Notes under the pieces: generated by a model
The model's input: only the letters and a program-made list of their open reading frames with translations
Told to the model about the DNA's origin: nothing
Database searches by the model: none
Shown here: positions 10,870 through 19,376 of the stretch, piece by piece
How the letters are laid out: every line of letters starts with the position of its first letter
Numbering within the stretch: the first letter of the stretch is position 1
Position numbers and translations under genes: made by a program
Origin: Acetobacter sp.
Lineage (GTDB): Bacteria; Pseudomonadota; Alphaproteobacteria; Acetobacterales; Acetobacteraceae
Direction of reading: 5' to 3'
Assembly (NCBI GenBank): GCA_017474285.1
Contig: JAFVHT010000048.1
Span: 1 to 39,406 of the forward strand
Length of the DNA stretch: 39,406 bases

Positions 10870-12219
10870 TTAAGAGGCATGGGTACGGGCTGTAAACTGT
10901 TCTAGCCAATGAATAGAGTAATCACCCTTTTGAAAATCAGGATCTTCTAAAATATGCTGATGAAGGGGAATAAAGGTTTGAATACCTTCAACAACAAATT
11001 CATTAAGGGCGCGATGCATACGGGCAATGGCTTGGGCACGTGTCGGCGCATGAACAATGAGTTTAGCCACCATGCTGTCATAAAAAGGCGGTACCTGATA
11101 TCCTGTATAAAGAGCACTATCAATCCGTACACCCAATCCACCCGGGGGGTGATACATTGTAATTTTTCCCGGACAAGGGACAAAACTTATGGGGTCTTCA
11201 GCGTTAATACGGCATTCAATAGCATGACCAGAGAAAGTAATATCCTCTTGCGTGTAGCCCAATTTTTCTCCTGCCGCAAGACGAATTTGTTCATGAACAA
11301 GATCAATATTACAGACCATTTCTGTGACAGGATGTTCCACTTGTAAACGGGTATTCATCTCAATAAAACAGAATTGCCCATCTTGATAGAGAAACTCTAA
11401 AGTGCCTGCGTTACGATATCCCATACGGGAGAGGGCATCGGTTGCTGTTTTTCCGATTGCTTGACGTTGTTCTGCCGTAATAATGGGAGAACCTGCTTCT
11501 TCGAGAAGTTTTTGATGACGGCGTTGGAGCGAACAATCTCGTTCACCAAAATGGACAACATTACCGTAATTATCACCAAGGATTTGCAGTTCAATATGAC
11601 GAGGGTGATCCATATATTTTTCCATATAGACTGCGTCATTACCAAAAGCGGCGCGCGCTTCGATACGTGCTATTTCCCAAGCCTCTGCAAGATCTTCAGC
11701 CGTATGGGTGACTTTCATCCCGCGCCCACCTCCTCCAGCTACGGCTTTAATGAGTATAGGATAACCAATTGTTTTGGCAACTTCGTATGCTTCTTCAAGG
11801 CTTTCGAGCTTACCGTCGGAACCAGGGACAAGAGGAACGCCAAGTTCTTTCATCGTGGCTTTGGCTATAATTTTATCCCCCATCATGCGGATATGTTTGG
11901 CTGTTGGTCCTATAAAAACCATGCCATGATCTTCAACAGAACGAGCAAATTCAGCGTTTTCAGATAAGAAACCATATCCTGGATGAATAGCTTCAGCCCC
12001 TGTTATCGTAGCAGCAGAAAGAATAGCTGCCATATTGAGGTACGACTCACGAGAGGAGGGAGGGCCGATACAAACAGATTCATCTGCAAGGCGTACATGC
12101 ATTGCATCTGAATCAGCTGTCGAGTGCACAGCAACGGTTTTAATACCGAGTTCTTGACAAGCGCGTAAAACGCGAAGGGCGATTTCGCCACGATTGGCGA
12201 TGAGAATTTTTGAAAACAT
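10870..12219 (-). CDS. accC: Acetyl-CoA carboxylase, biotin carboxylase subunit
   Basis: AccC carboxylates the biotin on AccB using ATP and bicarbonate, the first half-reaction of malonyl-CoA synthesis for fatty acids. The 449 residues match the E. coli enzyme length. Visible features are the N-terminal [22 protein letters not shown], the ATP-grasp glycine loop AGGGGRGMK, the [20 protein letters not shown] block and the catalytic [16 protein letters not shown] segment. The start overlaps the accB stop (TAATG at 12219), so translation is coupled. The order aroQ-accB-accC is widespread in proteobacteria. The carboxyltransferase genes accA and accD are not in the window, as usual. Confidence 0.98.
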   Translation of the reverse strand: MFSKILIANRGEIALRVLRACQELGIKTVAVHSTADSDAMHVRLADESVCIGPPSSRESYLNMAAILSAATITGAEAIHPGYGFLSENAEFARSVEDHGMVFIGPTAKHIRMMGDKIIAKATMKELGVPLVPGSDGKLESLEEAYEVAKTIGYPILIKAVAGGGGRGMKVTHTAEDLAEAWEIARIEARAAFGNDAVYMEKYMDHPRHIELQILGDNYGNVVHFGERDCSLQRRHQKLLEEAGSPIITAEQRQAIGKTATDALSRMGYRNAGTLEFLYQDGQFCFIEMNTRLQVEHPVTEMVCNIDLVHEQIRLAAGEKLGYTQEDITFSGHAIECRINAEDPISFVPCPGKITMYHPPGGLGVRIDSALYTGYQVPPFYDSMVAKLIVHAPTRAQAIARMHRALNEFVVEGIQTFIPLHQHILEDPDFQKGDYSIHWLEQFTARTHAS

Positions 12220-12695
12220 TACTCAATAACGGCAAGTATTTGACCAAATTCCACAGGTTCCCCGGAATTGATGAGGAAAGATTTAAGGGTACCGTCTTTA
12301 GGGGCTTTAATAGGGTTAAAAGTTTTCATAGCCTCAATGAGCATGAGAGTTTGTCCTGCACTCACAGATTGCCCCTCCGTCACAAAGGGGGGAGAAGTAG
12401 GAGAAGGTGTGAGGTAAACAACACCGACCATAGGACTTTTAATAGCACCAGGGTGGGTTGATAAATCTGTTGTTTGATTCGTCGGGGTTGGTGGAGCCGC
12501 TACCTGCTGTTCCATAGGAGCGTGTTGTACTGTCACAGAGGGAGGGAGAGCCGTAACGGTTGGTAAAGGATTAAGTTTCCGTACAACACGAATACGGCTG
12601 TCTTTTTCTGAAACCTCGATTTCCGTAAGACCTGTTTCTGTAAGAATTTTAGCTAAGGTCTGGATGGTATCGGTATCTATGAGCCGTCCACTCAT
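12219..12695 (-). CDS. accB: Acetyl-CoA carboxylase biotin carboxyl carrier protein
   Basis: AccB carries the biotin arm between AccC and the carboxyltransferase. I chose the ATG at 12695 (158 residues): it has an AAGGA site a few bases upstream and overlaps the aroQ stop by 4 bases. The frame is open 24 codons further, but those read as the end of aroQ in another frame. The N-terminal helix ([20 protein letters not shown]) is followed by a Pro/Thr/Val-rich linker. The lipoyl-like domain has the biotinylation motif EAMKT near the C-terminus and ends in [10 protein letters not shown]. It lies between aroQ and accC in one operon. Confidence 0.96.
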   Translation of the reverse strand: MSGRLIDTDTIQTLAKILTETGLTEIEVSEKDSRIRVVRKLNPLPTVTALPPSVTVQHAPMEQQVAAPPTPTNQTTDLSTHPGAIKSPMVGVVYLTPSPTSPPFVTEGQSVSAGQTLMLIEAMKTFNPIKAPKDGTLKSFLINSGEPVEFGQILAVIE

Positions 12696-13153
12696 TGAGA
12701 ATCCTTGCAAATAAGATTGGTGATTGCCTGTAATGCGAGAGAATACCCCCCTACACCTAACCCACAAATCACACCGACAGCTGCGTATGAAACATAAGAA
12801 TGATGCCGAAAAGCTTCTCTGCGGTGAATGTTAGAGATATGGACTTCGATAATAGGAAGATCAATGGAAAGAAGGGCATCTAAAAGTGCAACAGAGGTGT
12901 GCGTATAGCCTGCCGGGTTAATCACAATACCTTGAACACGTTTGTGACATTCTTGCACCCAAGAAATAAGTTCACCCTCTATATTTGTTTGCCGAAAATC
13001 AATTGATAAACCAAGTTTCTCGGCTGTTTGTAAACAGATCTGCTCAACATCGTCTAAAGTTGCACGACCGTACAGTTCAGGTTCACGCTGACCGAGCATA
13101 TTAAGATTAGGTCCGTTGAGAACAGCAATAAGAGGTCTTTCCATAATGGACAT
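12692..13153 (-). CDS. aroQ: 3-dehydroquinate dehydratase, type II
   Basis: AroQ dehydrates 3-dehydroquinate to 3-dehydroshikimate in the shikimate pathway. The 153-residue protein begins with VLNGPNLNMLGQREPELYG, which holds the Arg and catalytic Tyr of the lid. It has INPAGYTHTSVALLDAL with the substrate-binding Asn and His, then PIIEVHISNIHRREAFRHHSYVS, the type II signature. A second ATG lies 3 codons in (MER), and either could be the start. It is the first gene of the aroQ-accB-accC operon. The link between the pathways is positional, a common arrangement in proteobacteria. Confidence 0.97.
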   Translation of the reverse strand: MSIMERPLIAVLNGPNLNMLGQREPELYGRATLDDVEQICLQTAEKLGLSIDFRQTNIEGELISWVQECHKRVQGIVINPAGYTHTSVALLDALLSIDLPIIEVHISNIHRREAFRHHSYVSYAAVGVICGLGVGGYSLALQAITNLICKDSQ

Positions 13154-13297
13154 ATTCTAGCAGAACAAGAAACAATTTCCAAGGATAATCTCAAAGTGGG
13201 GGTATGTATGCTGTGTGAAATCTGTCTTAATTTTTGCCATGATTGTGTTTTATCTATGACTTAAAGTGTGTCGCTATAAACCTTAAATGAGACGTTT

Positions 13298-13326
13298 TTG
13301 TCCTCTTTGGAGGTTTATGTTATAAG
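13298..13326 (+). promoter_or_regulatory. Predicted sigma-70 promoter of the rlpA-like gene
   Basis: TTGTCC (13298-13303), a 17-base spacer and TATAAG (13321-13326) lie 89 bases before the rlpA-like start. The spacing is ideal and each hexamer is near consensus. The rest of the 13154-13414 gap shows nothing else clear. Confidence 0.45.
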
Positions 13327-13414
13327 AGAACATGCTTAAGAAAGAAATATGTTTAAGACAAGAACAGCTTAAGCAACGTGTACAAAACAATAATTTTATG
13401 GAGGAAACAAGCGT

Positions 13415-14152
13415 ATGTTAGCCCTGCGCCGGGCACTTCTTGGAAGTGTAATTCTTTGGAGTATTTTTGAAGGAGTATTAGGAGGGGTTAGTAAAGGATA
13501 TGCGGCACAGACCGCATGGGCTCAATCCGTTCAGAAAGCATTAGCGGCTCGTGGTATGAGCGGAATAAGCAAAGATGGTTCTATTCATCAAGGAATAGGG
13601 CAAGACAGTGGTCAAAGCCAAGAACAAGAAAATGAAGATGACCAACACAATGTTTATCCACAAACGGTTCAGGAAGGTTTGGCAAGTTGGTATGGTGGGC
13701 GAGGGCAGCATTTGCATCGACGCACATCTTTTGGAGTCATTTTTGATAAACATGCGCTAACAGCAGCGCATCCGACAGCGCCATTTGGAAGCCATTTGCG
13801 GGTGACATCTGAAGAAACGGGGCGTTCAGTTATTGTTACGGTCAATGATCGTGGTCCGTATGCGCGTGGACGTGTGATTGATCTTTCGCGTGCGGCTGCG
13901 ATTCGTATTGGTATGCTGGGGACAGGTGTTGCCCATGTGCGTATAGAACCTGTTGTTGGTGAAGACTCGTTAGATGGTGAAGATATAGGGCAAGAGGAGA
14001 CTGAAACGGCTATTACAAGGCACCGTGCTCACGTGCATAAGCATGCACATTATAGCCATGGTCTTCATAGACATAAACATGTCCATACTTATCACCGTAG
14101 CCACCATAGTCATCATCATGTTCAACAGCGTGGGCGTCATATTATTGTGTAA
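13415..14152 (+). CDS. RlpA-like septal-ring/lytic transglycosylase family protein with His-rich tail
   Basis: This 245-residue secreted protein starts at ATG 13415, preceded by a GGAGG site. An N-terminal hydrophobic segment (about residues 5-25) looks like a signal peptide, with possible cleavage near YAA/QTA. Residues ~87-176 form the double-psi beta-barrel domain of RlpA: EGLASWYGGRGQ, ALTAAHPTAPFGSHLRV, VTVNDRGPYARGRVIDLSRAAA. In Pseudomonas the family cleaves glycan strands lacking stem peptides. There is no C-terminal SPOR domain. Instead the last ~40 residues are packed with histidine (HRAHVHKHAH, HRSHHSHHH), which may bind metal. The gene stops against the 3' end of an hsdR relic on the other strand, but the RlpA domain itself is intact. 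Confidence 0.85.
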   Translation: MLALRRALLGSVILWSIFEGVLGGVSKGYAAQTAWAQSVQKALAARGMSGISKDGSIHQGIGQDSGQSQEQENEDDQHNVYPQTVQEGLASWYGGRGQHLHRRTSFGVIFDKHALTAAHPTAPFGSHLRVTSEETGRSVIVTVNDRGPYARGRVIDLSRAAAIRIGMLGTGVAHVRIEPVVGEDSLDGEDIGQEETETAITRHRAHVHKHAHYSHGLHRHKHVHTYHRSHHSHHHVQQRGRHIIV

Positions 14153-14155
14153 TGG

Positions 14156-15020
14156 AAAAGATGTTTTCTCTTTCCACTCGTCGCGCAAATCTTGGTATTT
14201 GCCGAGATAGTCTTGAAAATCGCGTTTCGAGAGGAAGTCTTTCCCTGTAAACTCGTCAAAAGAAACGAGGATATTACGCAGATTCGAGAGCTTCCAAACT
14301 GCTTAATAAAGTCTTTTTCGTTTTGCTCGCCTAAAATCTGTGGCATATCAACGGGGAATTTTTCCAGTAATCAGCACAATGCCTTGCGCATCTTTGTCAC
14401 CAAAAAGCTGTTCTGTTGTGACAGAGCGCGCTTTAGCTTTGGCTGTTGTGTTTTTGTTTTTCCTGAGAATAGGCATACCTGTAAAGCCAAAAAGATAATA
14501 TTTTTGAAAGCTTGAGATAATAGAGTGATGCATGTCGCCGAATTGGCTACGATGGCACTCATCGAAAATAATAACGACTTCTTTTTGGTAAACATCGTGT
14601 GTTTTATTTTTGGCGATAAATCTCGAGAGTTTTTGAATCGTCGTGATAATAATACGTGTATTGGGTTTAGAAAGTCGTTCTTCTAAAATGCGCGTTGATT
14701 TAGTGTTGTTTGCCGCTTCCTTTTCAAAACGGTCATATTCCTTCATAGTCTGATAATCAAGGTCTTGGCGGTCGATAAAAAAAAGCACTTTGTCAATAAA
14801 ATCTAAACGCGAGGCAATCCGTGCTGTTTTGAAAGAGGTTAGTGTTTTACCGGCACCTGTTGTATGCCAAATAAAACCGCCATTTTCTGCTGTGCCATAG
14901 TGTTTGTAATGGTGCGCTATAGTGATCTGGTTAATAATGCGTTCGGTCGCTGTAATCTGATATGGACGCATGACAATAAGATGGTCTTCAGCTGTAAAGA
15001 TAGAATATTTTGTTAAAACA
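14156..15020 (-). pseudogene. hsdR: hsdR relic (type I restriction helicase subunit, broken)
   Basis: Minus-strand frames carry clear pieces of a type I restriction HsdR. First comes TKYSIFTAEDHLIVMRPYQI, then Walker A HTTGAGKT, the DECHRSQFGDMH motif II, FGFTGMPI and TTEQLFGD. The frame then stops near 14348. A later HsdR piece follows: ILGEQNEKDFIKQFG, and after a frameshift near 14284, LRNILVSFDEFTGKDFLS, RDFQDYLGKYQDL and RDEWKEK. The coding trace ends near 14156, against the rlpA-like stop. The N-terminal nuclease domain, a block between motif III and ILGEQ, and the C-terminus are all missing. The gene has therefore suffered at least two internal losses plus a frameshift. It cannot make an active enzyme. 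Confidence 0.85.
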
Positions 15021-15179
15021 GTCAGCAAAGTTTTCTGACATATAGCGGTAAAACATGGTACCAAGCACGTAGTTTTTGAAATCCCAACCATCGACCGCAC
15101 CACGTAAATTGTCGGCAATTGCCCAAATGGCTTGATGAATGGCTGTGCGTTGTTGTCCGTTATTTGCTTCGTTTGCCAT
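15016..15179 (-). pseudogene. hsdM: hsdM relic, first ~53 codons fused to hsdR by deletion
   Basis: ATG 15179, with AAGGAC upstream, opens a frame whose first 53 residues match the N-terminus of type I methyltransferase HsdM: QRTAIHQAIWAIADNLRG, VDGWDFKNYVLG and TMFYRYMSENFAD. The match ends at about 15021. Five bases later, in another frame, HsdR sequence begins at its TKYSIFTAEDHL segment. A single large deletion therefore removed the rest of hsdM, any hsdS, and the start of hsdR. The frame reads on for 10 codons after the junction and stops. A short fusion peptide could still be made, but no methylase is possible. Confidence 0.85.
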
Positions 15180-15340
15180 TGATAAGTCCTTTGTGATTAT
15201 AAAAGTCTTTTGCGTTATTCATTGGTTTGAGAATGGCAGAAAAACCAACATTATTCTTAAAAATATGATGAGGTAAAGTTCTCTTTTGAAGCATTGTAGT
15301 CCTTTTTTATTTTTAAAACAAGTGGGTACAATAAAACAAA

Positions 15341-16309
15341 TTAAAGTGCATCAAACAGTGAGGGAGACAAACAAGGGGACGTGGTTTGTGATTTTTGGAG
15401 GGTTTGGATTTCTTCTTGAGAAAGTGGCGGACCAAGCAAAAAAGGGCTATTGGGGTCGTGTTGTTCTTTGTGACGTGCTGCTTGTTGAGGGTTTTGGGTT
15501 GCGTAACAATACGCGCAGCCATGTAAACACGTGTTATAAACGCCAATGTCTACACTTTTGACACAACCACATTGATCACGTTGGTTTTTATCTTTACGCG
15601 CTCGTGTCGTGAGTCCAAAAACAGAGGTAAGGAGGTTATCATCAATACATTTGCCGTGAGGAATACCGAGATGAGAAAAATCTTGTTTTTCAGAACAGGT
15701 TTGAATCACCATACCGTGACGGTGTGCAACAGCGACCATAAAAGACAAAAGTTCTTCTTGTTCGGCGGTGTTAAGGGTTATATCTTGATACGCTAACCCG
15801 TCAACGGTTTTGAGGTTGCGTTCTGTTTTGGCGTAAAAATCCGCAAAACTCATCATAACGCGGTGAGTTTTGCCCTCTAAAAAACGGGCTATTTTCTCAA
15901 AGAGGCGTTTATGTTCGGCAAAATTGACTTTATTAGAAAGTAAAATAGGGTCATAACGCCAAATCACTCGTTCTGCCCCGATAAGGTCACTTAACTGATG
16001 AAAAATCTCAATTGCCATTTGTGGGCGCGGCACAGAACGTTCTAAACAGCGCGGATACCCCGTTACAGTATACTGAAAATAAAAGGCATAACCGAGCGCG
16101 TCAAGTTGCGGCAAATAGGGGATAAGGTTTTTCGGGTTTTTTGTCCAAAAAACAATGGCTTCAACGTCATGCGGGATAAGGGAAACACGTTTTATTTGAT
16201 GTGTGTTACGCGGGTTTTGGATGAGTAAAAACTGCTCTCGCACGCGGTTCATAAACCATTCTGCATAAAAAGCAGGAATATCCGTCCGCCGGCTCGCACT
16301 AACGATCAT
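15341..16309 (-). CDS. DUF1848 protein with C-terminal radical-SAM-like Cys cluster
   Basis: This 322-residue protein matches my memory of DUF1848: the start MIVSASRRTDIPAFYAEWF, then VSLIPHDVEAIVFWTKNP, LGYAFYFQYTVTGYP, VIWRYDPILLS and MMSFADFY. Cysteines crowd the C-terminal third: C205 (TCSEK), C221 (GKCID), C247 and C249 (CGC), and C261-C265-C268 in CLHGCAYCYA. The last is a CxxxCxxC motif like that of radical SAM enzymes, but near the C-terminus instead of the N-terminus. No function is established to my knowledge. Its start overlaps the end of the methyltransferase-like gene by 4 bases (ATGA), so the two were built as a coupled pair. The last ~40 residues are low complexity and probably dispensable. 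Confidence 0.8.
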   Translation of the reverse strand: MIVSASRRTDIPAFYAEWFMNRVREQFLLIQNPRNTHQIKRVSLIPHDVEAIVFWTKNPKNLIPYLPQLDALGYAFYFQYTVTGYPRCLERSVPRPQMAIEIFHQLSDLIGAERVIWRYDPILLSNKVNFAEHKRLFEKIARFLEGKTHRVMMSFADFYAKTERNLKTVDGLAYQDITLNTAEQEELLSFMVAVAHRHGMVIQTCSEKQDFSHLGIPHGKCIDDNLLTSVFGLTTRARKDKNQRDQCGCVKSVDIGVYNTCLHGCAYCYATQNPQQAARHKEQHDPNSPFLLGPPLSQEEIQTLQKSQTTSPCLSPSLFDAL

Positions 16310-17232
16310 CTGATGTATTCTCGTAACTCGTAGTGGAAATAATTTTGATAAGCTGTTACGTTTCTGTCGGTGAAATCGTCAGTTCTGATGTTCCTGTCCA
16401 AATATCTAAATTCAGAATATTTTGCGGAAATTTTTTCTTGGTGTCCTGTATAACAATATTCATCAGGATCTAGCTGTGTACAGTTAAAGCCACTATTTTG
16501 GAGTGCTTTATCTATTTCATCAAAGTAACCATGCCAATGTCCGTATTCATCGCGATAACCTGTCTCGCCTTGTGGACATGACGAATTTCTTACATAAGAG
16601 ATTAAAAAGAATAATCTCTTGTTGGCTGGAGAATTTTTAGCAATGCTCTGTGCAAGAGCTGTGAGACTATTAGTATTATGAATATCAGAAAGTGATTTTT
16701 GAAAAATAATAATATCACTATCAAAACAATCGTTTAAATAATTATTGTGTATTATTTTAGGAAAGTTTTTTTGGTCTGTAAAAGGCGTGAGTAGTTGTAT
16801 GCTGTCCCAGTCTGTTATGTCGTAACCCTGATATGTAAAGTTAATGTTGTTGGGAGCTAAAATAGATAGAAGCGCAAAATAATCTTGGCAAAGACCACAC
16901 CCAAAAGAGGCAATTTTTATTTTTAAAGGATGATTTGGTGACAGCGGGATAGGCTCTTCTCGTAATCTCTCTAGAAAAAGTTGAACCATTTCACAATACT
17001 CAACATAATACGCTGGAAAATACCTTAAAGCATATACAATTTGATATAGTGGTTACTGATAAAGTGAATTTGACGGGTTGGCTTTAAGGTAATTACTGAG
17101 AGTTTCTTGGTTTTTTGACAGTTCAAGAGTAAACTTTTCGTAAAAACAATTCCATATTGGTAGAATATGTTCTCTAAGTCCAAAATTAATGGGATGATTG
17201 GGACCAGTTGGGTTGTTTAAAGAATTTATCAT
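16306..17232 (-). pseudogene. SAM-dependent methyltransferase-like gene interrupted by one in-frame stop
   Basis: From ATG 17232 a frame reads 59 codons, meets TAA at 17055-17053, then continues in the same frame without interruption to the stop at 16306. The whole is 308 codons plus stop. The part after the stop contains a good internal ATG at 16989 (227 residues) and a Rossmann-type motif I, KIASFGCGLCQDYFALL, about 30 residues in, then YQGYDITDW. This suggests a class I methyltransferase. Upstream of the ATG, PLYQIVYALRYFPAYYVEYCE reads as coding helix, so the protein is naturally longer than the internal-start version. One base change (for example CAA to TAA) explains the stop. It may be a recent nonsense mutation, readthrough, or expression of the 227-residue form. 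The 4-base overlap with the DUF1848 gene is intact. Confidence 0.7.
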
Positions 17233-17373
17233 TGATAATTGTTACCTTTGTTGTGTTCAAATATTGTAAACACAATGTAAGAATATCTTTTCAGGTTTTT
17301 AAGATTCTTATAAAAACGCTGATGATAAGAATGTGTAAAGATGTATAAAGCGTGAAAGAATGCTTAACAACCG

Positions 17374-17712
17374 CTAAAGAGCAGATTTATCGGTTTCACG
17401 GGTACGAATACGAATAATACGCCCAATATCACTAACAAAAATTTTGCCATCTCCAATTTTGCCCGTATAGGCAGAATCGAGAATTGCGTCAATAATTTTG
17501 TCTACATATTCGTCGGTTGTGGCGATCTCAATTTTAATTTTGGGTAAAAAACTCACATGGTATTCAGAGCCACGGTAAATTTCATTTTGCCCTTTTTGGC
17601 GTCCAAATCCCTTAATTTCGGAAACAGTTAGCCCGTGTACGCCTAAAAGAGCGAGGGCTTCGCGGACGGCATCAAGCTTAAAAGGTTTAATAATAGCGGT
17701 AACGAGTTTCAT
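17374..17712 (-). CDS. glnB: Nitrogen regulatory P-II protein
   Basis: This 112-residue P-II trimer subunit senses 2-oxoglutarate, ATP/ADP and, by uridylylation, glutamine. It begins MKLVTAIIKPFKLDAVREAL. The T-loop reads RGSEYHVSFLP, with the uridylylation-type Tyr at position 51, and the C-terminal signature is TGKIGDGKIFV. The sequence does not settle GlnB versus GlnK. Neither amtB nor glnA is beside it: downstream lies the methyltransferase-DUF1848 pair and upstream is a 353-base gap before ubiH. The symbol glnB is therefore provisional. A GGGAG site lies 11 bases before ATG 17712. I found no sigma-54 promoter in the upstream sequence. Confidence 0.93.
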   Translation of the reverse strand: MKLVTAIIKPFKLDAVREALALLGVHGLTVSEIKGFGRQKGQNEIYRGSEYHVSFLPKIKIEIATTDEYVDKIIDAILDSAYTGKIGDGKIFVSDIGRIIRIRTRETDKSAL

Positions 17713-18065
17713 AAGAACGTGAACTCCCTATAAAAACAGACATCACAAAAGCGTGAGAGGAAAGGGTTCGTTTTTTATCGTTTCAGGTTTATTCGCTTCA
17801 AGTTTATTCAAATTTATTTATGTGTTATACTACATACGCGCAATAAAAGCGTCTATCAAGAGGGGAGGAGATTATAAAGCGTTGAGAAAAGGGTTTAAAA
17901 TCTTCAAAATCCTTAAAAAAGGGGGAGTTTCAAAATGATTAAAAAACCTTTCTATTTTTTCCTAAATAATCTCATGAATACTTTTTTCTTTTAAAACACT
18001 TCAAAAGATTAAAATTTTTAAACTTAAAAGAATCTTAAAATTTTTCAAAAAGGAAACTTTTTCCC
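17713..18065. other. AT-rich divergent intergenic region between P-II gene and ubiH
   Basis: This gap of 353 bases must hold the promoters of the P-II gene (minus) and the ubiH-cysE unit (plus). It is very AT-rich, with runs of A and T and repeated TTAAAAT/CTTAAAA blocks near 17890-18050. A 61-codon frame at 17753-17938 has no ribosome site and a lysine-rich AT-driven composition, so I do not call it a gene. No sigma-54 box or clear hairpin was found. Confidence 0.5.
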
Positions 18066-18098
18066 ATGTCACATATGTCACATATTCCCATGTCACAT
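18066..18098 (+). repeat. Triple ATGTCACAT repeat at the start of the ubiH-like gene
   Basis: ATGTCACAT occurs at 18066-18074, 18075-18083 and 18090-18098, the last after ATTCCC. All copies are in frame and each begins with a possible start codon. The first is best placed relative to the ribosome site. Copy number change by 9 bases would keep the frame. Confidence 0.9.
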
Positions 18099-19358
18099 AC
18101 GGCTTCTAACGTTTTTCACAAAAAGTCTCAAACAGAGTCCTTATCTTCGTCTTTGTTGGAGGGAGGGTCGGTTGATGTCTGTATTGTGGGGGCTGGACCT
18201 GTTGGGGCAGCGTTAGCTTGTCGCCTTGGGCGTGCAGGTGTGCGAGTTGCCCTTATTGATAAAGCGGCTCTTTTGCCTATGGAAGACCCTGCTTGTGATG
18301 GACGCGCTTATGCCATTGCGGCAGGCCCAAAAAATTTCCTTGAAGAGGCAGGTGTGTGGGATTATATTCCCTCGCCCTCTTGTCCGATTGAAGATATTCT
18401 TGTAACCGATGGTCGCCTTGGGAAGCCAGCTTCTTCACTTTTTTTACAATTTATGCGTGAAGATGCCAATCAACCCTTTGGCTGGATGGTTGAGGCACGC
18501 GCTTTGCGTATTGCCTTAAATGCGGCATTGGCAGCAACGCCATCTGTGCATGTTTTAGCGCCTGCGGAAGCACATTTGACGCGCAGAGAGGAAGGCGTAG
18601 AGGTTTCTTTGAAAGAGGGTGGGAATTTTCGGGCACAATTGGTTGTAGCGGCAGATGGTCGCCGTAGCCGTTTACGTGCTGAGGCAGGGATTCCTCTGAC
18701 TCGTTTACCTTATGGGCAAACGGCGATTGTGTGTAATATTGCCCATGAATTGCCGCATAATAACAGCGCGTTAGAGCATTTTTTGCCGGCTGGTCCGTTT
18801 GCACAATTACCACTCTGTGGCACAGAAGAACACCCCTTTATGTCGGCAATTGTTTGGAGTGATAAAGATGGTTACGCCGAGCGTTTTGCTGCTTTGCCTG
18901 ATGCGCTTTTTATCCAACAACTTGAAAAACGCATGGGTAATGAACGTTTGGGGCGTGTTACTTTTGTTGGGCGGCGGTGGACTTATCCGCTTTCAGCACA
19001 ATATGCTCACTCTTATACGGCAACGCGTATGCTGCTTGTAGGCGATGCTGCGCATGGCATTCACCCTATTGCAGGGCAAGGGCTTAATTTGGGATATAGG
19101 GATATTATTCACTTAAGCCCGTTGTTGATAGAGGCACATGCTCAAGGGCAAGATCTTGGCACGCCGGCACTTCTTGCTTGTTATCAGGCACAATGTCGCC
19201 CTGCGAATATGCTTATGTTTATCGCAACTGATGTGCTGGATCGTCTTTTTAGTAATAATAACCCTGTTCTACGATTGGCGCGGGATCTTGGTATTGCAGG
19301 TGTGCACCGTATACCCGCTTTGCGGAAGGCTTTTGTAAAACACGCTATGGGGCTGTAG
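18066..19358 (+). CDS. UbiH/UbiF/VisC/COQ6 family FAD-dependent hydroxylase
   Basis: This 430-residue flavoprotein monooxygenase probably hydroxylates the ubiquinone ring. The FAD-binding GxGxxG is VCIVGAGPVGAALACRLG (residues ~38-55). The DG motif is VVAADGRRSR near 196, and the second FAD motif LLVGDAAHGIHPIAGQGLNLG is near 322. Which ring position it modifies (UbiH, UbiF or UbiI type) cannot be told from motifs. ATG 18066 has AAGGA 11 bases upstream. The first 11 codons contain MSH three times because of a 9-base repeat, and the ~35 residues before the Rossmann fold are an unusual extra N-terminus. cysE follows after 18 bases, so the two are probably cotranscribed. Confidence 0.92.
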   Translation: MSHMSHIPMSHTASNVFHKKSQTESLSSSLLEGGSVDVCIVGAGPVGAALACRLGRAGVRVALIDKAALLPMEDPACDGRAYAIAAGPKNFLEEAGVWDYIPSPSCPIEDILVTDGRLGKPASSLFLQFMREDANQPFGWMVEARALRIALNAALAATPSVHVLAPAEAHLTRREEGVEVSLKEGGNFRAQLVVAADGRRSRLRAEAGIPLTRLPYGQTAIVCNIAHELPHNNSALEHFLPAGPFAQLPLCGTEEHPFMSAIVWSDKDGYAERFAALPDALFIQQLEKRMGNERLGRVTFVGRRWTYPLSAQYAHSYTATRMLLVGDAAHGIHPIAGQGLNLGYRDIIHLSPLLIEAHAQGQDLGTPALLACYQAQCRPANMLMFIATDVLDRLFSNNNPVLRLARDLGIAGVHRIPALRKAFVKHAMGL

Positions 19359-19376
19359 GGGATTGAATAGGAGACA

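Noticed and set aside
17753..17938. 61-codon plus-strand ORF between the P-II gene and ubiH
   Set aside because: No ribosome site, AT-driven lysine and isoleucine content, and no recognisable motif.
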